64,000 nt of DNA from Nemertoderma westbladi (lineage: Eukaryota > Xenacoelomorpha > Nemertodermatida > Nemertodermatidae), in the NCBI GenBank assembly GCA_032718475.1, contig JAUCBJ010009099.1:16612-80611 (forward strand). The letters run 5' to 3'. This document shows, piece after piece, positions 1 through 13,241 of the stretch. Each line of letters opens with the position of its first letter. Positions within the stretch are counted from its first letter, which is position 1. A program made the translations under genes and the position numbers. Under the pieces are notes generated by a model, which had not been told where the DNA came from, did not search any database, and saw only the letters and a program-made list of their open reading frames with translations.

Positions 1-3000
1 ATACAACTAGAAAGAAGGTGTAAAAAACACATACAACTAGAAAGAAGGTGTAAAAAACACATACAACTAGAAAGAAGGTGTAAAAAACACATACAACTAG
101 AAAGAAGGTGTAAAAAACACATACAACTAGAAAGAAGGTGTAAAAAACACATACAACTAGAAAGAAGGTGTAAAAAACACATACAACTAGAAAGAAGGTG
201 TAAAAAACACATACAACTAGAAAGAAGGTGTAAAAAACACATACAACTAGAAAGAAGGTGTAAAAAACACATACAACTAGAAAGAAGGTGTAAAAAACAC
301 ATACAACTAGAAAGAAGGTGTAAAAAACACATACAACTAGAAAGAAGGTGTAAAAAACACATACAACTAGAAAGAAGGTGTAAAAAACACATACAACTAG
401 AAAGAAGGTGTAAAAAACACATACAACTAGAAAGAAGGTGTAAAAAACACATACAACTAGAAAGAAGGTGTAAAAAACACATACAACTAGAAAGAAGGTG
501 TAAAAAACACATACAACTAGAAAGAAGGTGTAAAAAACACATACAACTAGAAAGAAGGTGTAAAAAACACATACAACTAGAAAGAAGGTGTAAAAAACAC
601 ATACAACTAGAAAGAAGGTGTAAAAAACACATACAACTAGAAAGAAGGTGTAAAAAACACATACAACTAGAAAGAAGGTGTAAAAAACACATACAACTAG
701 AAAGAAGGTGTAAAAAACACATACAACTAGAAAGAAGGTGTAAAAAACACATACAACTAGAAAGAAGGTGTAAAAAACACATACAACTAGAAAGAAGGTG
801 TAAAAAACACATACAACTAGAAAGAAGGTGTAAAAAACACATACAACTAGAAAGAAGGTGTAAAAAACACATACAACTAGAAAGAAGGTGTAAAAAACAC
901 ATACAACTAGAAAGAAGGTGTAAAAAACACATACAACTAGAAAGAAGGTGTAAAAAACACATACAACTAGAAAGAAGGTGTAAAAAACACATACAACTAG
1001 AAAGAAGGTGTAAAAAACACATACAACTAGAAAGAAGGTGTAAAAAACACATACAACTAGAAAGAAGGTGTAAAAAACACATACAACTAGAAAGAAGGTG
1101 TAAAAAACACATACAACTAGAAAGAAGGTGTAAAAAACACATACAACTAGAAAGAAGGTGTAAAAAACACATACAACTAGAAAGAAGGTGTAAAAAACAC
1201 ATACAACTAGAAAGAAGGTGTAAAAAACACATACAACTAGAAAGAAGGTGTAAAAAACACATACAACTAGAAAGAAGGTGTAAAAAACACATACAACTAG
1301 AAAGAAGGTGTAAAAAACACATACAACTAGAAAGAAGGTGTAAAAAACACATACAACTAGAAAGAAGGTGTAAAAAACACATACAACTAGAAAGAAGGTG
1401 TAAAAAACACATACAACTAGAAAGAAGGTGTAAAAAACACATACAACTAGAAAGAAGGTGTAAAAAACACATACAACTAGAAAGAAGGTGTAAAAAACAC
1501 ATACAACTAGAAAGAAGGTGTAAAAAACACATACAACTAGAAAGAAGGTGTAAAAAACACATACAACTAGAAAGAAGGTGTAAAAACACATACAACTAGA
1601 AAGAAGGTGTAAAAAACACATACAACTAGAAAGAAGGTGTAAAAAACACATACAACTAGAAAGAAGGTGTAAAAAACACATACAACTAGAAAGAAGGTGT
1701 AAAAAACACATACAACTAGAAAGAAGGTGTAAAAAACACATACAACTAGAAAGAAGGTGTAAAAAACACATACAACTAGAAAGAAGGTGTAAAAAACACA
1801 TACAACTAGAAAGAAGGTGTAAAAAACACATACAACTAGAAAGAAGGTGTAAAAAACACATACAACTAGAAAGAAGGTGTAAAAAACACATACAACTAGA
1901 AAGAAGGTGTAAAAAACACATACAACTAGAAAGAAGGTGTAAAAAACACATACAACTAGAAAGAAGGTGTAAAAAACACATACAACTAGAAAGAAGGTGT
2001 AAAAAACACATACAACTAGAAAGAAGGTGTAAAAAACACATACAACTAGAAAGAAGGTGTAAAAACACATACAACTAGAAAGAAGGTGTAAAAAACACAT
2101 ACAACTAGAAAGAAGGTGTAAAAAACACATACAACTAGAAAGAAGGTGTAAAAAACACATACAACTAGAAAGAAGGTGTAAAAAACACATACAACTAGAA
2201 AGAAGGTGTAAAAAACACATACAACTAGAAAGAAGGTGTAAAAAACACATACAACTAGAAAGAAGGTGTAAAAAACACATACAACTAGAAAGAAGGTGTA
2301 AAAACACATACAACTAGAAAGAAGGTGTAAAAAACACATACAACTAGAAAGAAGGTGTAAAAAACACATACAACTAGAAAGAAGGTGTAAAAAACACATA
2401 CAACTAGAAAGAAGGTGTAAAAAACACATACAACTAGAAAGAAGGTGTAAAAAACACATACAACTAGAAAGAAGGTGTAAAAAACACATACAACTAGAAA
2501 GAAGGTGTAAAAAACACATACAACTAGAAAGAAGGTGTAAAAAACACATACAACTAGAAAGAAGGTGTAAAAAACACATACAACTAGAAAGAAGGTGTAA
2601 AAAACACATACAACTAGAAAGAAGGTGTAAAAAACACATACAACTAGAAAGAAGGTGTAAAAAACACATACAACTAGAAAGAAGGTGTAAAAAACACATA
2701 CAACTAGAAAGAAGGTGTAAAAAACACATACAACTAGAAAGAAGGTGTAAAAACACATACAACTAGAAAGAAGGTGTAAAAACACATACAACTAGAAAGA
2801 AGGTGTAAAAACACATACAACTAGAAAGAAGGTGTAAAAACACATACAACTAGAAAGAAGGTGTAAAAACACATACAACTAGAAAGAAGGTGTAAAAAAC
2901 ACATACAACTAGAAAGAAGGTGTAAAAACACATACAACTAGAAAGAAGGTGTAAAAACACATACAACTAGAAAGAAGGTGTAAAAACACATACAACTAGA

Positions 3001-6000
3001 AAGAAGGTGTAAAAAACACATACAACTAGAAAGAAGGTGTAAAAAACACATACAACTAGAAAGAAGGTGTAAAAAACACATACAACTAGAAAGAAGGTGT
3101 AAAAAACACATACAACTAGAAAGAAGGTGTAAAAAACACATACAACTAGAAAGAAGGTGTAAAAAACACATACAACTAGAAAGAAGGTGTAAAAAACACA
3201 TACAACTAGAAAGAAGGTGTAAAAAACACATACAACTAGAAAGAAGGTGTAAAAAACACATACAACTAGAAAGAAGGTGTAAAAAACACATACAACTAGA
3301 AAGAAGGTGTAAAAAACACATACAACTAGAAAGAAGGTGTAAAAAACACATACAACTAGAAAGAAGGTGTAAAAAACACATACAACTAGAAAGAAGGTGT
3401 AAAAAACACATACAACTAGAAAGAAGGTGTAAAAAACACATACAACTAGAAAGAAGGTGTAAAAACACATACAACTAGAAAGAAGGTGTAAAAAACACAT
3501 ACAACTAGAAAGAAGGTGTAAAAAACACATACAACTAGAAAGAAGGTGTAAAAAACACATACAACTAGAAAGAAGGTGTAAAAACACATACAACTAGAAA
3601 GAAGGTGTAAAAACACATACAACTAGAAAGAAGGTGTAAAAACACATACAACTAGAAAGAAGGTGTAAAAACACATACAACTAGAAAGAAGGTGTAAAAA
3701 ACACATACAACTAGAAAGAAGGTGTAAAAAACACATACAACTAGAAAGAAGGTGTAAAAAACACATACAACTAGAAAGAAGGTGTAAAAACACATACAAC
3801 TAGAAAGAAGGTGTAAAAAACACATACAACTAGAAAGAAGGTGTAAAAAACACATACAACTAGAAAGAAGGTGTAAAAAACACATACAACTAGAAAGAAG
3901 GTGTAAAAAACACATACAACTAGAAAGAAGGTGTAAAAACACATACAACTAGAAAGAAGGTGTAAAAAACACATACAACTAGAAAGAAGGTGTAAAAAAC
4001 ACATACAACTAGAAAGAAGGTGTAAAAACACATACAACTAGAAAGAAGGTGTAAAAAACACATACAACTAGAAAGAAGGTGTAAAAAACACATACAACTA
4101 GAAAGAAGGTGTAAAAAACACATACAACTAGAAAGAAGGTGTAAAAAACACATACAACTAGAAAGAAGGTGTAAAAACACATACAACTAGAAAGAAGGTG
4201 TAAAAAACACATACAACTAGAAAGAAGGTGTAAAAAACACATACAACTAGAAAGAAGGTGTAAAAACACATACAACTAGAAAGAAGGTGTAAAAAACACA
4301 TACAACTAGAAAGAAGGTGTAAAAAACACATACAACTAGAAAGAAGGTGTAAAAAACACATACAACTAGAAAGAAGGTGTAAAAACACATACAACTAGAA
4401 AGAAGGTGTAAAAAACACATACAACTAGAAAGAAGGTGTAAAAACACATACAACTAGAAAGAAGGTGTAAAAAACACATACAACTAGAAAGAAGGTGTAA
4501 AAACACATACAACTAGAAAGAAGGTGTAAAAAACACATACAACTAGAAAGAAGGTGTAAAAACACATACAACTAGAAAGAAGGTGTAAAAAACACATACA
4601 ACTAGAAAGAAGGTGTAAAAAACACATACAACTAGAAAGAAGGTGTAAAAAACACATACAACTAGAAAGAAGGTGTAAAAAACACATACAACTAGAAAGA
4701 AGGTGTAAAAAACACATACAACTAGAAAGAAGGTGTAAAAAACACATACAACTAGAAAGAAGGTGTAAAAAACACATACAACTAGAAAGAAGGTGTAAAA
4801 AACACATACAACTAGAAAGAAGGTGTAAAAAACACATACAACTAGAAAGAAGGTGTAAAAACACATACAACTAGAAAGAAGGTGTAAAAACACATACAAC
4901 TAGAAAGAAGGTGTAAAAAACACATACAACTAGAAAGAAGGTGTAAAAACACATACAACTAGAAAGAAGGTGTAAAAACACATACAACTAGAAAGAAGGT
5001 GTAAAAAACACATACAACTAGAAAGAAGGTGTAAAAAACACATACAACTAGAAAGAAGGTGTAAAAAACACATACAACTAGAAAGAAGGTGTAAAAAACA
5101 CATACAACTAGAAAGAAGGTGTAAAAACACATACAACTAGAAAGAAGGTGTAAAAAACACATACAACTAGAAAGAAGGTGTAAAAACACATACAACTAGA
5201 AAGAAGGTGTAAAAAACACATACAACTAGAAAGAAGGTGTAAAAAACACATACAACTAGAAAGAAGGTGTAAAAACACATACAACTAGAAAGAAGGTGTA
5301 AAAAACACATACAACTAGAAAGAAGGTGTAAAAAACACATACAACTAGAAAGAAGGTGTAAAAAACACATACAACTAGAAAGAAGGTGTAAAAAACACAT
5401 ACAACTAGAAAGAAGGTGTAAAAAACACATACAACTAGAAAGAAGGTGTAAAAAACACATACAACTAGAAAGAAGGTGTAAAAACACATACAACTAGAAA
5501 GAAGGTGTAAAAAACACATACAACTAGAAAGAAGGTGTAAAAAACACATACAACTAGAAAGAAGGTGTAAAAACACATACAACTAGAAAGAAGGTGTAAA
5601 AACACATACAACTAGAAAGAAGGTGTAAAAACACATACAACTAGAAAGAAGGTGTAAAAAACACATACAACTAGAAAGAAGGTGTAAAAAACACATACAA
5701 CTAGAAAGAAGGTGTAAAAACACATACAACTAGAAAGAAGGTGTAAAAACACATACAACTAGAAAGAAGGTGTAAAAAACACATACAACTAGAAAGAAGG
5801 TGTAAAAAACACATACAACTAGAAAGAAGGTGTAAAAAACACATACAACTAGAAAGAAGGTGTAAAAACACATACAACTAGAAAGAAGGTGTAAAAAACA
5901 CATACAACTAGAAAGAAGGTGTAAAAAACACATACAACTAGAAAGAAGGTGTAAAAACACATACAACTAGAAAGAAGGTGTAAAAAACACATACAACTAG

Positions 6001-8019
6001 AAAGAAGGTGTAAAAAACACATACAACTAGAAAGAAGGTGTAAAAACACATACAACTAGAAAGAAGGTGTAAAAACACATACAACTAGAAAGAAGGTGTA
6101 AAAACACATACAACTAGAAAGAAGGTGTAAAAAACACATACAACTAGAAAGAAGGTGTAAAAACACATACAACTAGAAAGAAGGTGTAAAAACACATACA
6201 ACTAGAAAGAAGGTGTAAAAAACACATACAACTAGAAAGAAGGTGTAAAAACACATACAACTAGAAAGAAGGTGTAAAAAACACATACAACTAGAAAGAA
6301 GGTGTAAAAACACATACAACTAGAAAGAAGGTGTAAAAAACACATACAACTAGAAAGAAGGTGTAAAAACACATACAACTAGAAAGAAGGTGTAAAAAAC
6401 ACATACAACTAGAAAGAAGGTGTAAAAACACATACAACTAGAAAGAAGGTGTAAAAAACACATACAACTAGAAAGAAGGTGTAAAAACACATACAACTAG
6501 AAAGAAGGTGTAAAAAACACATACAACTAGAAAGAAGGTGTAAAAAACACATACAACTAGAAAGAAGGTGTAAAAAACACATACAACTAGAAAGAAGGTG
6601 TAAAAACACATACAACTAGAAAGAAGGTGTAAAAACACATACAACTAGAAAGAAGGTGTAAAAACACATACAACTAGAAAGAAGGTGTAAAAAACACATA
6701 CAACTAGAAAGAAGGTGTAAAAACACATACAACTAGAAAGAAGGTGTAAAAAACACATACAACTAGAAAGAAGGTGTAAAAACACATACAACTAGAAAGA
6801 AGGTGTAAAAAACACATACAACTAGAAAGAAGGTGTAAAAACACATACAACTAGAAAGAAGGTGTAAAAAACACATACAACTAGAAAGAAGGTGTAAAAA
6901 ACACATACAACTAGAAAGAAGGTGTAAAAACACATACAACTAGAAAGAAGGTGTAAAAAACACATACAACTAGAAAGAAGGTGTAAAAACACATACAACT
7001 AGAAAGAAGGTGTAAAAAACACATACAACTAGAAAGAAGGTGTAAAAACACATACAACTAGAAAGAAGGTGTAAAAAACACATACAACTAGAAAGAAGGT
7101 GTAAAAACACATACAACTAGAAAGAAGGTGTAAAAAACACATACAACTAGAAAGAAGGTGTAAAAACACATACAACTAGAAAGAAGGTGTAAAAAACACA
7201 TACAACTAGAAAGAAGGTGTAAAAACACATACAACTAGAAAGAAGGTGTAAAAAACACATACAACTAGAAAGAAGGTGTAAAAACACATACAACTAGAAA
7301 GAAGGTGTAAAAAACACATACAACTAGAAAGAAGGTGTAAAAAACACATACAACTAGAAAGAAGGTGTAAAAACACATACAACTAGAAAGAAGGTGTAAA
7401 AAACACATACAACTAGAAAGAAGGTGTAAAAAACACATACAACTAGAAAGAAGGTGTAAAAAACACATACAACTAGAAAGAAGGTGTAAAAACACATACA
7501 ACTAGAAAGAAGGTGTAAAAAACACATACAACTAGAAAGAAGGTGTAAAAAACACATACAACTAGAAAGAAGGTGTAAAAAACACATACAACTAGAAAGA
7601 AGGTGTAAAAAACACATACAACTAGAAAGAAGGTGTAAAAACACATACAACTAGAAAGAAGGTGTAAAAAACACATACAACTAGAAAGAAGGTGTAAAAA
7701 CACATACAACTAGAAAGAAGGTGTAAAAAACACATACAACTAGAAAGAAGGTGTAAAAACACATACAACTAGAAAGAAGGTGTAAAAAAACACATACAAC
7801 TAGAAAGAAGGGGTGAAAAACACATACAACTAGAAAGAAGGTATAAAAAACACATACAACTAGAAAGAAGGTGTAAAAAAACATACAACTAGAAATAAGG
7901 TGTAAAAAAACACATACAACTAGAAAGAAGGTGTAAAAAAACATACAACTAGAAATAAGGTGTAAAAAAACACATACAACTAGAAAGAAGGTGTAAAAAA
8001 CACATACAACTAGAAAGAG
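1..8019. repeat. 29/30-bp satellite array
   Basis: A head-to-tail array of roughly 270 units fills the window from base 1, so its left end lies outside. Every unit contains the core ACAACTAGAAAGAAGGTG followed by an A-run and CACAT. Units are 30 bp when the A-run is six and 29 bp when it is five. The first 52 units (1-1560) are uniform 30-mers; 29-mers appear from about 1561 and become frequent to the right. The last 250 bp (about 7780-8019) are degenerate, with A-runs of seven and point changes, as expected at an array edge. Reading frames across the array only reflect the repeat and are not genes. Confidence 0.97.
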
Positions 8020-11000
8020 GGTTGCCTCCAGTGGAGAGGCACCTTCGGGTTGCCTCTGGTAGAGAGGCATCTTCGGGTTGCCTCCGGTAGAGAGGAACCT
8101 TCAGGTTACCTCCGGTAGAGATGAGCCTTCGGGTTGCCTCCAATAGAGAGGAGTCTTCGGGTTGCCTCTGGTAGAGTGGAGTCTTCGGGTTGCGTCCGGT
8201 AGAGAAGAGTCTTCGGGTTGCCTCCGGGAGAGAGGCATCTTCAGGTTGCCTCCAGTAGAGAGGCACCTTTGGGTTGCCTCTGGTAGAGAGGAGCCTTCGG
8301 GTTGCCTCTGGTAGAGCGGAGCCTTCGGGTTGCCTCTGGTAGAGAGGAGCCTTAGGGTTGCCTCTGGTAGAGTGGAGCCTTCGGGTTGCCTCTGGTAGAG
8401 AAGGGTCTTCGGGTTGCCTCTGGTAGAGAGGCACCTTCGGGTTGCCTCCGGTAGAGGGGAGCCTTCGGGTTGCCTCCAGTAGAGAGGAGCCTTCGGGTTA
8501 CCTCTGGTAGAGAGGTGCCTTCGGGTTGCCTTCGCTGCGGTAGAGAGGAGCCTTCAGGTTGCCTCCAGTAGAGATGCACCTTCGGGTTGCCTTCGCTCCA
8601 GTAGAGAGGAGCCTTCGGGCTGCCTCCGCTGCGGTAGAGAGGAGCCTTCGGGCTGCCTCCGCTGCGGTACAGAGGAGCCTTCGGATGCCTCCAGTAGAGA
8701 TGCACCTTCGGGTTGCATCCAGTAGATTGGGGCCTTCGGGTTGCCTCCGCTCCGGTAGAGAGGAGCCTTCGGGTTACCTCTTGTAGAGAAGTGCCTTCGG
8801 GTTGCCTTCGCTCCAGTAGAGATGAGCCTTCGGGTTGCCTCCACTCCGGTAGAGAGGAGCCTTCATGTTGCCTCTGGTAGAGAGGAGCCTTCATGTTGCC
8901 TCTGGTAGAGAGGAGCCTTCGGGTTGCCTCCGCTTTGGTAGAGAGGAGCCTTCGGGTTACCTCTGGTAGAGAGGTGCCTTCGGGTTGCCTTCGCTCTGGT
9001 AGAGAGGAGCCTTAGGGTTGCCTCCACTCCAGTAGAGAGGAGCCTTCGGGTTGCCTCCACTCCAGTAGAGATGCACCTTCGGGTTACCTCCGGTAGATAG
9101 GCACCTTTGGGTTGCCTCCAGTAGAGTGGAGCCTTCGGGTTGCCTCCGCTCCGGAAGAGAGGAGCCTTTGGGTTGCCTCCACTCTGGTAGTGAGGAGCCT
9201 TCGGGTTGCCTCCAGTAGAGATGCACCTTCGGGTGGCCTCCAGTAGAGTGGAGCCTTCGGGTTGCCTCCACTCCGGTAGAGAGGAGCCTTTGGGTTGCCT
9301 CCGCTCCAGTAGAGAAGAGCCTTCGGGTTGCCTCTGCTCCGGTAGAGAGGAGCCATCGGTTTGCCTCCAGTAGGGTGGAGCCTTTGGGTTGCCTCTGCTC
9401 CGGTAGAGAGGAGCCTTTGGGTTGCCTCCAGTAGAGATGCACCTTCGGGTTGCCTCCGGTAGAGAGGAGCCTTTGGGTTGCCTCCGGTAGAGAGGAGACT
9501 TCGGGTTGCCTCCACTCCCGTAGAGAGGAGCCTTTGGGTTGCCTCTGCGCCAGTAGAGAGGAGCCTTCGGGTTGCCTCCAGTAGAGAGGAGCCTTCGGGT
9601 TGCCTCCAGTAGAGATGCACCTTCGGGTTGCCTCCAGTAGAGATGCACCTTCGGGTTGCCTCCAGTAGAGTGGAGCCTTCGGTTTGCCTCCGCTCCAGTA
9701 GAGATGAGCCTAAGGGTTGCCGCCGATACGATAGAGAGGAGCCTTTGGGTTGCCACCAGTAGAGAGGAGCCTTCGGGTTACCTCTGGTAGAGAGGAACCT
9801 TCGGGTTGCCTCCGGTAGGGAGGAGCCTTCGGGTTACCTCTGGTAGAGTGGAGCCTTCGGGTTGGCTCCAGTAGAGGGGAGCCTTCGGGTTGCCTCCGCT
9901 CCGGTAGAGAGGAGCCTTCGCGTTGCCTCCACTCCGGTAGAGATGTGTCTTCGGGTTGCCTCTGCTCCGGTAGAGAGGAGCCTTCAGGTTGCCTCCACTC
10001 CGGTAGAGAGGAGCCTTTGGGTTGCCTCCAGCAGAGATGCACCTTCGGGTTGCCTCCAGTAGAGTGGAGTCTTCGGGTTGCCTCCGCTCCGGTAGAAAGG
10101 AGCCTTTGGGTTGCCTCCGCTCCAGTATAGAGGAGCCTTCGGGTTGCCTCCGCTCTGGTAGAGAGTAACCTTCGGGTCGCCTCTGCTCTGGTAGAGAGGA
10201 GCTTTGGGTTGCCTCCACTCCGGTAGAGAGGCACCTTCGGATTGCCTTCGCTCCAGTTGAGAGGATCCTTCGGGTTGCCTCCACTCCGGTAGAGAGGAGC
10301 CTTCGGGTTGCCTCTGGTAGAGAGGCACCTTTGGGTTACCTCCGGTAGAGAGGCCCTTCGGGTTGCCTCGCTCCGGTAGAGAGGAGCCTTCGGGTTGCCT
10401 CCACTCCAGTAGAGAGGAGTCTTCAGGTTGCCTCCGCTCCGGTAGAGGAGCCTTCGGGTTACCTCTGCTCCGGTAGAGAGGAGCCTTCGGGTTACCTCTG
10501 CTCCGGTAGAGAGGATCCTCTGGGTTGCCTCAGCTCCGGTAGAGAGGAGCCTTCGGGTTGCCTCCAGTAGAGAGGAGCCTTCGGGTTTCATCCGCTCCGG
10601 TAGAGAGGAGCCTTCGGGTTGCCTCTAGTAAAGAGGCACCTTCGGGTTACCTCCAGTAGAGAGACACCTTCAGGTTGCCTCCAGTAGTGAGGAGCCTTCG
10701 GGTTTCCTCCGCTCCGGTAGAGAGGAGCCTTCGGGTTGCCTCTGGTAGAGGCACCTTCGAGTTACCTCCGGTAGAGGCACCTTTGGGTTGCCTCTGCTCC
10801 GGTAGAGATGCATCTTCGGGTTACCTCTGGTAGAGAGGCACTTTCGGGTTACCTCCGGTAGAGAGACACCTTCGGGTTGCCTCTGCTCCGGTAGAGAGGA
10901 GCCTTTGGGTTTCATCCGCTCCGGTAGAGAGGAGCCTTCGGGTTGCCTCTAGTAAAGAGGCACCTTCGGGTTACCTCCAGTAGAGAGACACCTTCAGGTT

Positions 11001-11985
11001 GCCTCCGCTCCGGTAGAGAGGAGCCTTCAGGTTGCCTCCAGTAGAGAGGAGCCTTCGGGTTTCATCCGCTCCGGTAGAGAGGAGCCTTCGGGTTGCCTCT
11101 AGTAAAGAGGCACCTTCGGGTTACCTCCAGTAGAGAGACACCTTCAGGTTGCCTCCGCTCCGGTAGAGAGGAGCCTTCAGGTTGCCTCCAGTAGTGAGGA
11201 GCCTTCGGGTTTCCTCCGCTCCGGTAGAGAGGAGCCTTCGGGTTGCCTCTGGAAGAGGCACCTTCGGGTTACCTCCGGTAGAGGCACCTTTGGGTTGCCT
11301 CTGCTCCGGTAGAGATGCATCTTCGGGTTACCTCTGGTAGAGAGGCACCTTCGGGTTACCTCCAGTAGAGACATCTTCGGGTTGCCTCCGCTCCGGTAGA
11401 GATGCACCTTCGGGTTACCTCTCGTAGAGAGGCACCTTCGGGTTACCTCCAGTAGAGACATCTTCGGGTTGCCTCCGCTCCGGTAGAGATGCACCTTCGG
11501 GTTACCTCTCGTAGAGAGGCACCTTCGGGTTAGCTCCGGTAGAGAGACCCTTTGGGTTGCCTCTGCTCCGGTAGAGAGGAGCCTTCGGGTTGCCTCCGCT
11601 CCAGTAGAGAGGCACCTTCGGGTTACCTCCAGTAGAGAGACACCTTCGGATTGCCTCTGCTCTGGTAGAGAGGAGCCTTCGGGTTTCCTCCGCTCCAATA
11701 GAGATGAGCCTTCAGGTTGCCTCTGGTAGAGAGGCACCTTCGGGTTACCTCCGGTAGAGAGACACTTTCGGGTTGCCTCTGCTCCAGTAGAGAGGAGCCT
11801 TCGGGTTGCCTCCGGTAGAGAGGCACCTTCGGGTTGCCTCCACTCCGGTAGAGAGGAGCCTTCGGGTTGCCTCTGCTCCAGTATAGAGGAGCCTTCAAGT
11901 TGCCTCCGCTCTGGTAGGGAGGAGCCTTCAGGTTGTCTCCGGTATAGAAGAACCTTTGGGGTTGTCTCTGTTACAGAGGTTGCCT
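8020..11985. repeat. 28/33-bp satellite array, second family
   Basis: A second tandem family directly abuts the first without spacer. The shared core is GAGCCTTCGGGTTGCCTC followed by a GGTAGAGAGG block. Short units are 28 bp; long units are 33 bp because of an extra CGCTC-type pentamer. Units are far more divergent than those of the neighbouring array. Higher-order duplication is visible: a segment near 10681 recurs about 507 bp later near 11188, and an 88-bp block near 11369 recurs near 11457. Long frames on both strands are consequences of the repeat (33 bp is a multiple of three) and carry no recognised domain. The array decays by about 11985. Confidence 0.95.
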
Positions 11986-12049
11986 TGGCTTAGGAGGTTT
12001 GTTAAGGGGGGTGGGGGGATAGCCCCATGGTTTTTTCTTATTTTGTACA

Positions 12050-12850
12050 TGTCTCCGATGTGGTTGAAAAATGCATAGAAAACGATATACCATTGAAAAG
12101 AGAATCATCAAAAGTACATAAAAAATTTTTTAGCGCCCCCTAGCGGCCTCCGTGATATTTTAAAAATTTCACTAAAAAAACTACTCCTCTGTTATTCGAT
12201 ACCACATTTTTTCGAACCAGCATGTTCATTTTCATCATATTTTTCACGCAGTTTTTGTATTTTCGTTCTCTATTTCTGATAATTGGCAATTTTGTAAAAA
12301 AAAAAATCAAAATATTTAAAAAACAGAAAATGTTTTTTTTGTAATTTTCCATTCAAAAAATGGGGACATGTTATTAAATTAGGAAAAGTGCGTGAAATTT
12401 ATTGAAGCTTATGAAATTACAAATTATGAAATTAGTATTTTTCGCGCGAAAAATGTCATTCAGAGATAATCGCCTTCAAAGTTAAAACCTTCCCGAGCTA
12501 AACTACCTACCTTTTTATGGGGTCTGATTGGTTAATAATGTCTGACAGAAAGGAAGCACACCACCGTGCTAAAATTTTATTTATGGGGGTTTTCGGGGAC
12601 GCTGATTTCATTTCCGATGTCAGTTTTAATACTTTGATGGAATCTAGTCTGTCCGTCTATCGGTTGTCTGTCTCTGTCTTACATTTTGACAGACAGATTG
12701 GCAGACAGAAATTCCACGATAACTCGAGATCTCTCTAAGCCGTTTTCAGATTTGAAATCCCCAATAAATTTTGCTCTAGATGCAATAACAAAAACATTTC
12801 TGTAATTTTTAGCGAGGGTGGGCTACCCCCCTCCCCCTCAATTAGTTAGC
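12050..12850 (+). repeat. Dispersed repeat, copy A
   Basis: This A+T-rich stretch is a diverged relative of the segment at about 28800-29570 in the same orientation. Shared landmarks in the same order are a GAGATAATCGCCTTCAAA-type block, a GGTTAAT block, a GAAGCACACCACCG-type block, a GGGGGTTTTC block and GGAATCTAGTCTGTC. Short frames here are not conserved between the two copies, so I read it as a non-coding interspersed repeat. From 12850 to the RPRD1 stop at 13242 I see only A+T-rich sequence that would contain that gene's 3' UTR. Confidence 0.6.
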
Positions 12851-13241
12851 CCGAGATAATGTAGGAGGTACGTAATGACGTCGGACAGACCAGTCACACC
12901 TAAATAACATGAGTTGTTCGATATCGGTGGATGAAGACATTTTCACAATATTTTCAAAACCAGTGAAGTGAATGAGTGAATCCTATTGCACATTCGTATA
13001 ATTCCTTCAACAAACCAACTTCTAATTATCAGAAATTGATTTCAAAATCTCTATCCTTTAGGCGTTACAACTGTATGAGATTGTAGAAAATTGGAGAGTC
13101 TGGGTCCCTAATGATCGATGTAAAATGATGAAACTAAAATGTTTAAAAACTGATTCATGAAAAATATATCGACAACACAATTAGTCAGTATTTAACGTTT
13201 TAATGAGAAATATCTCAACACAAGTAACACTTAGTCAGTAA

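Noticed and set aside
1-8019. CRISPR array
   Set aside because: Units are contiguous and identical, with no unique spacers, and the sequence is from an animal.
1561-8070. Many 60-250 codon frames encoding repeated FLHLLSSCMC and FYTFFLVVCV peptides
   Set aside because: They are translations of the 29/30-bp satellite; 29-bp units only switch frame. No start context, no domain, no conservation expected.
7949-11898. Long frames encoding RQPEGSSLPE-type peptides in the second satellite
   Set aside because: Unit lengths of 28 and 33 bp mix freely, so frames break at random; all six frames show similar open stretches.
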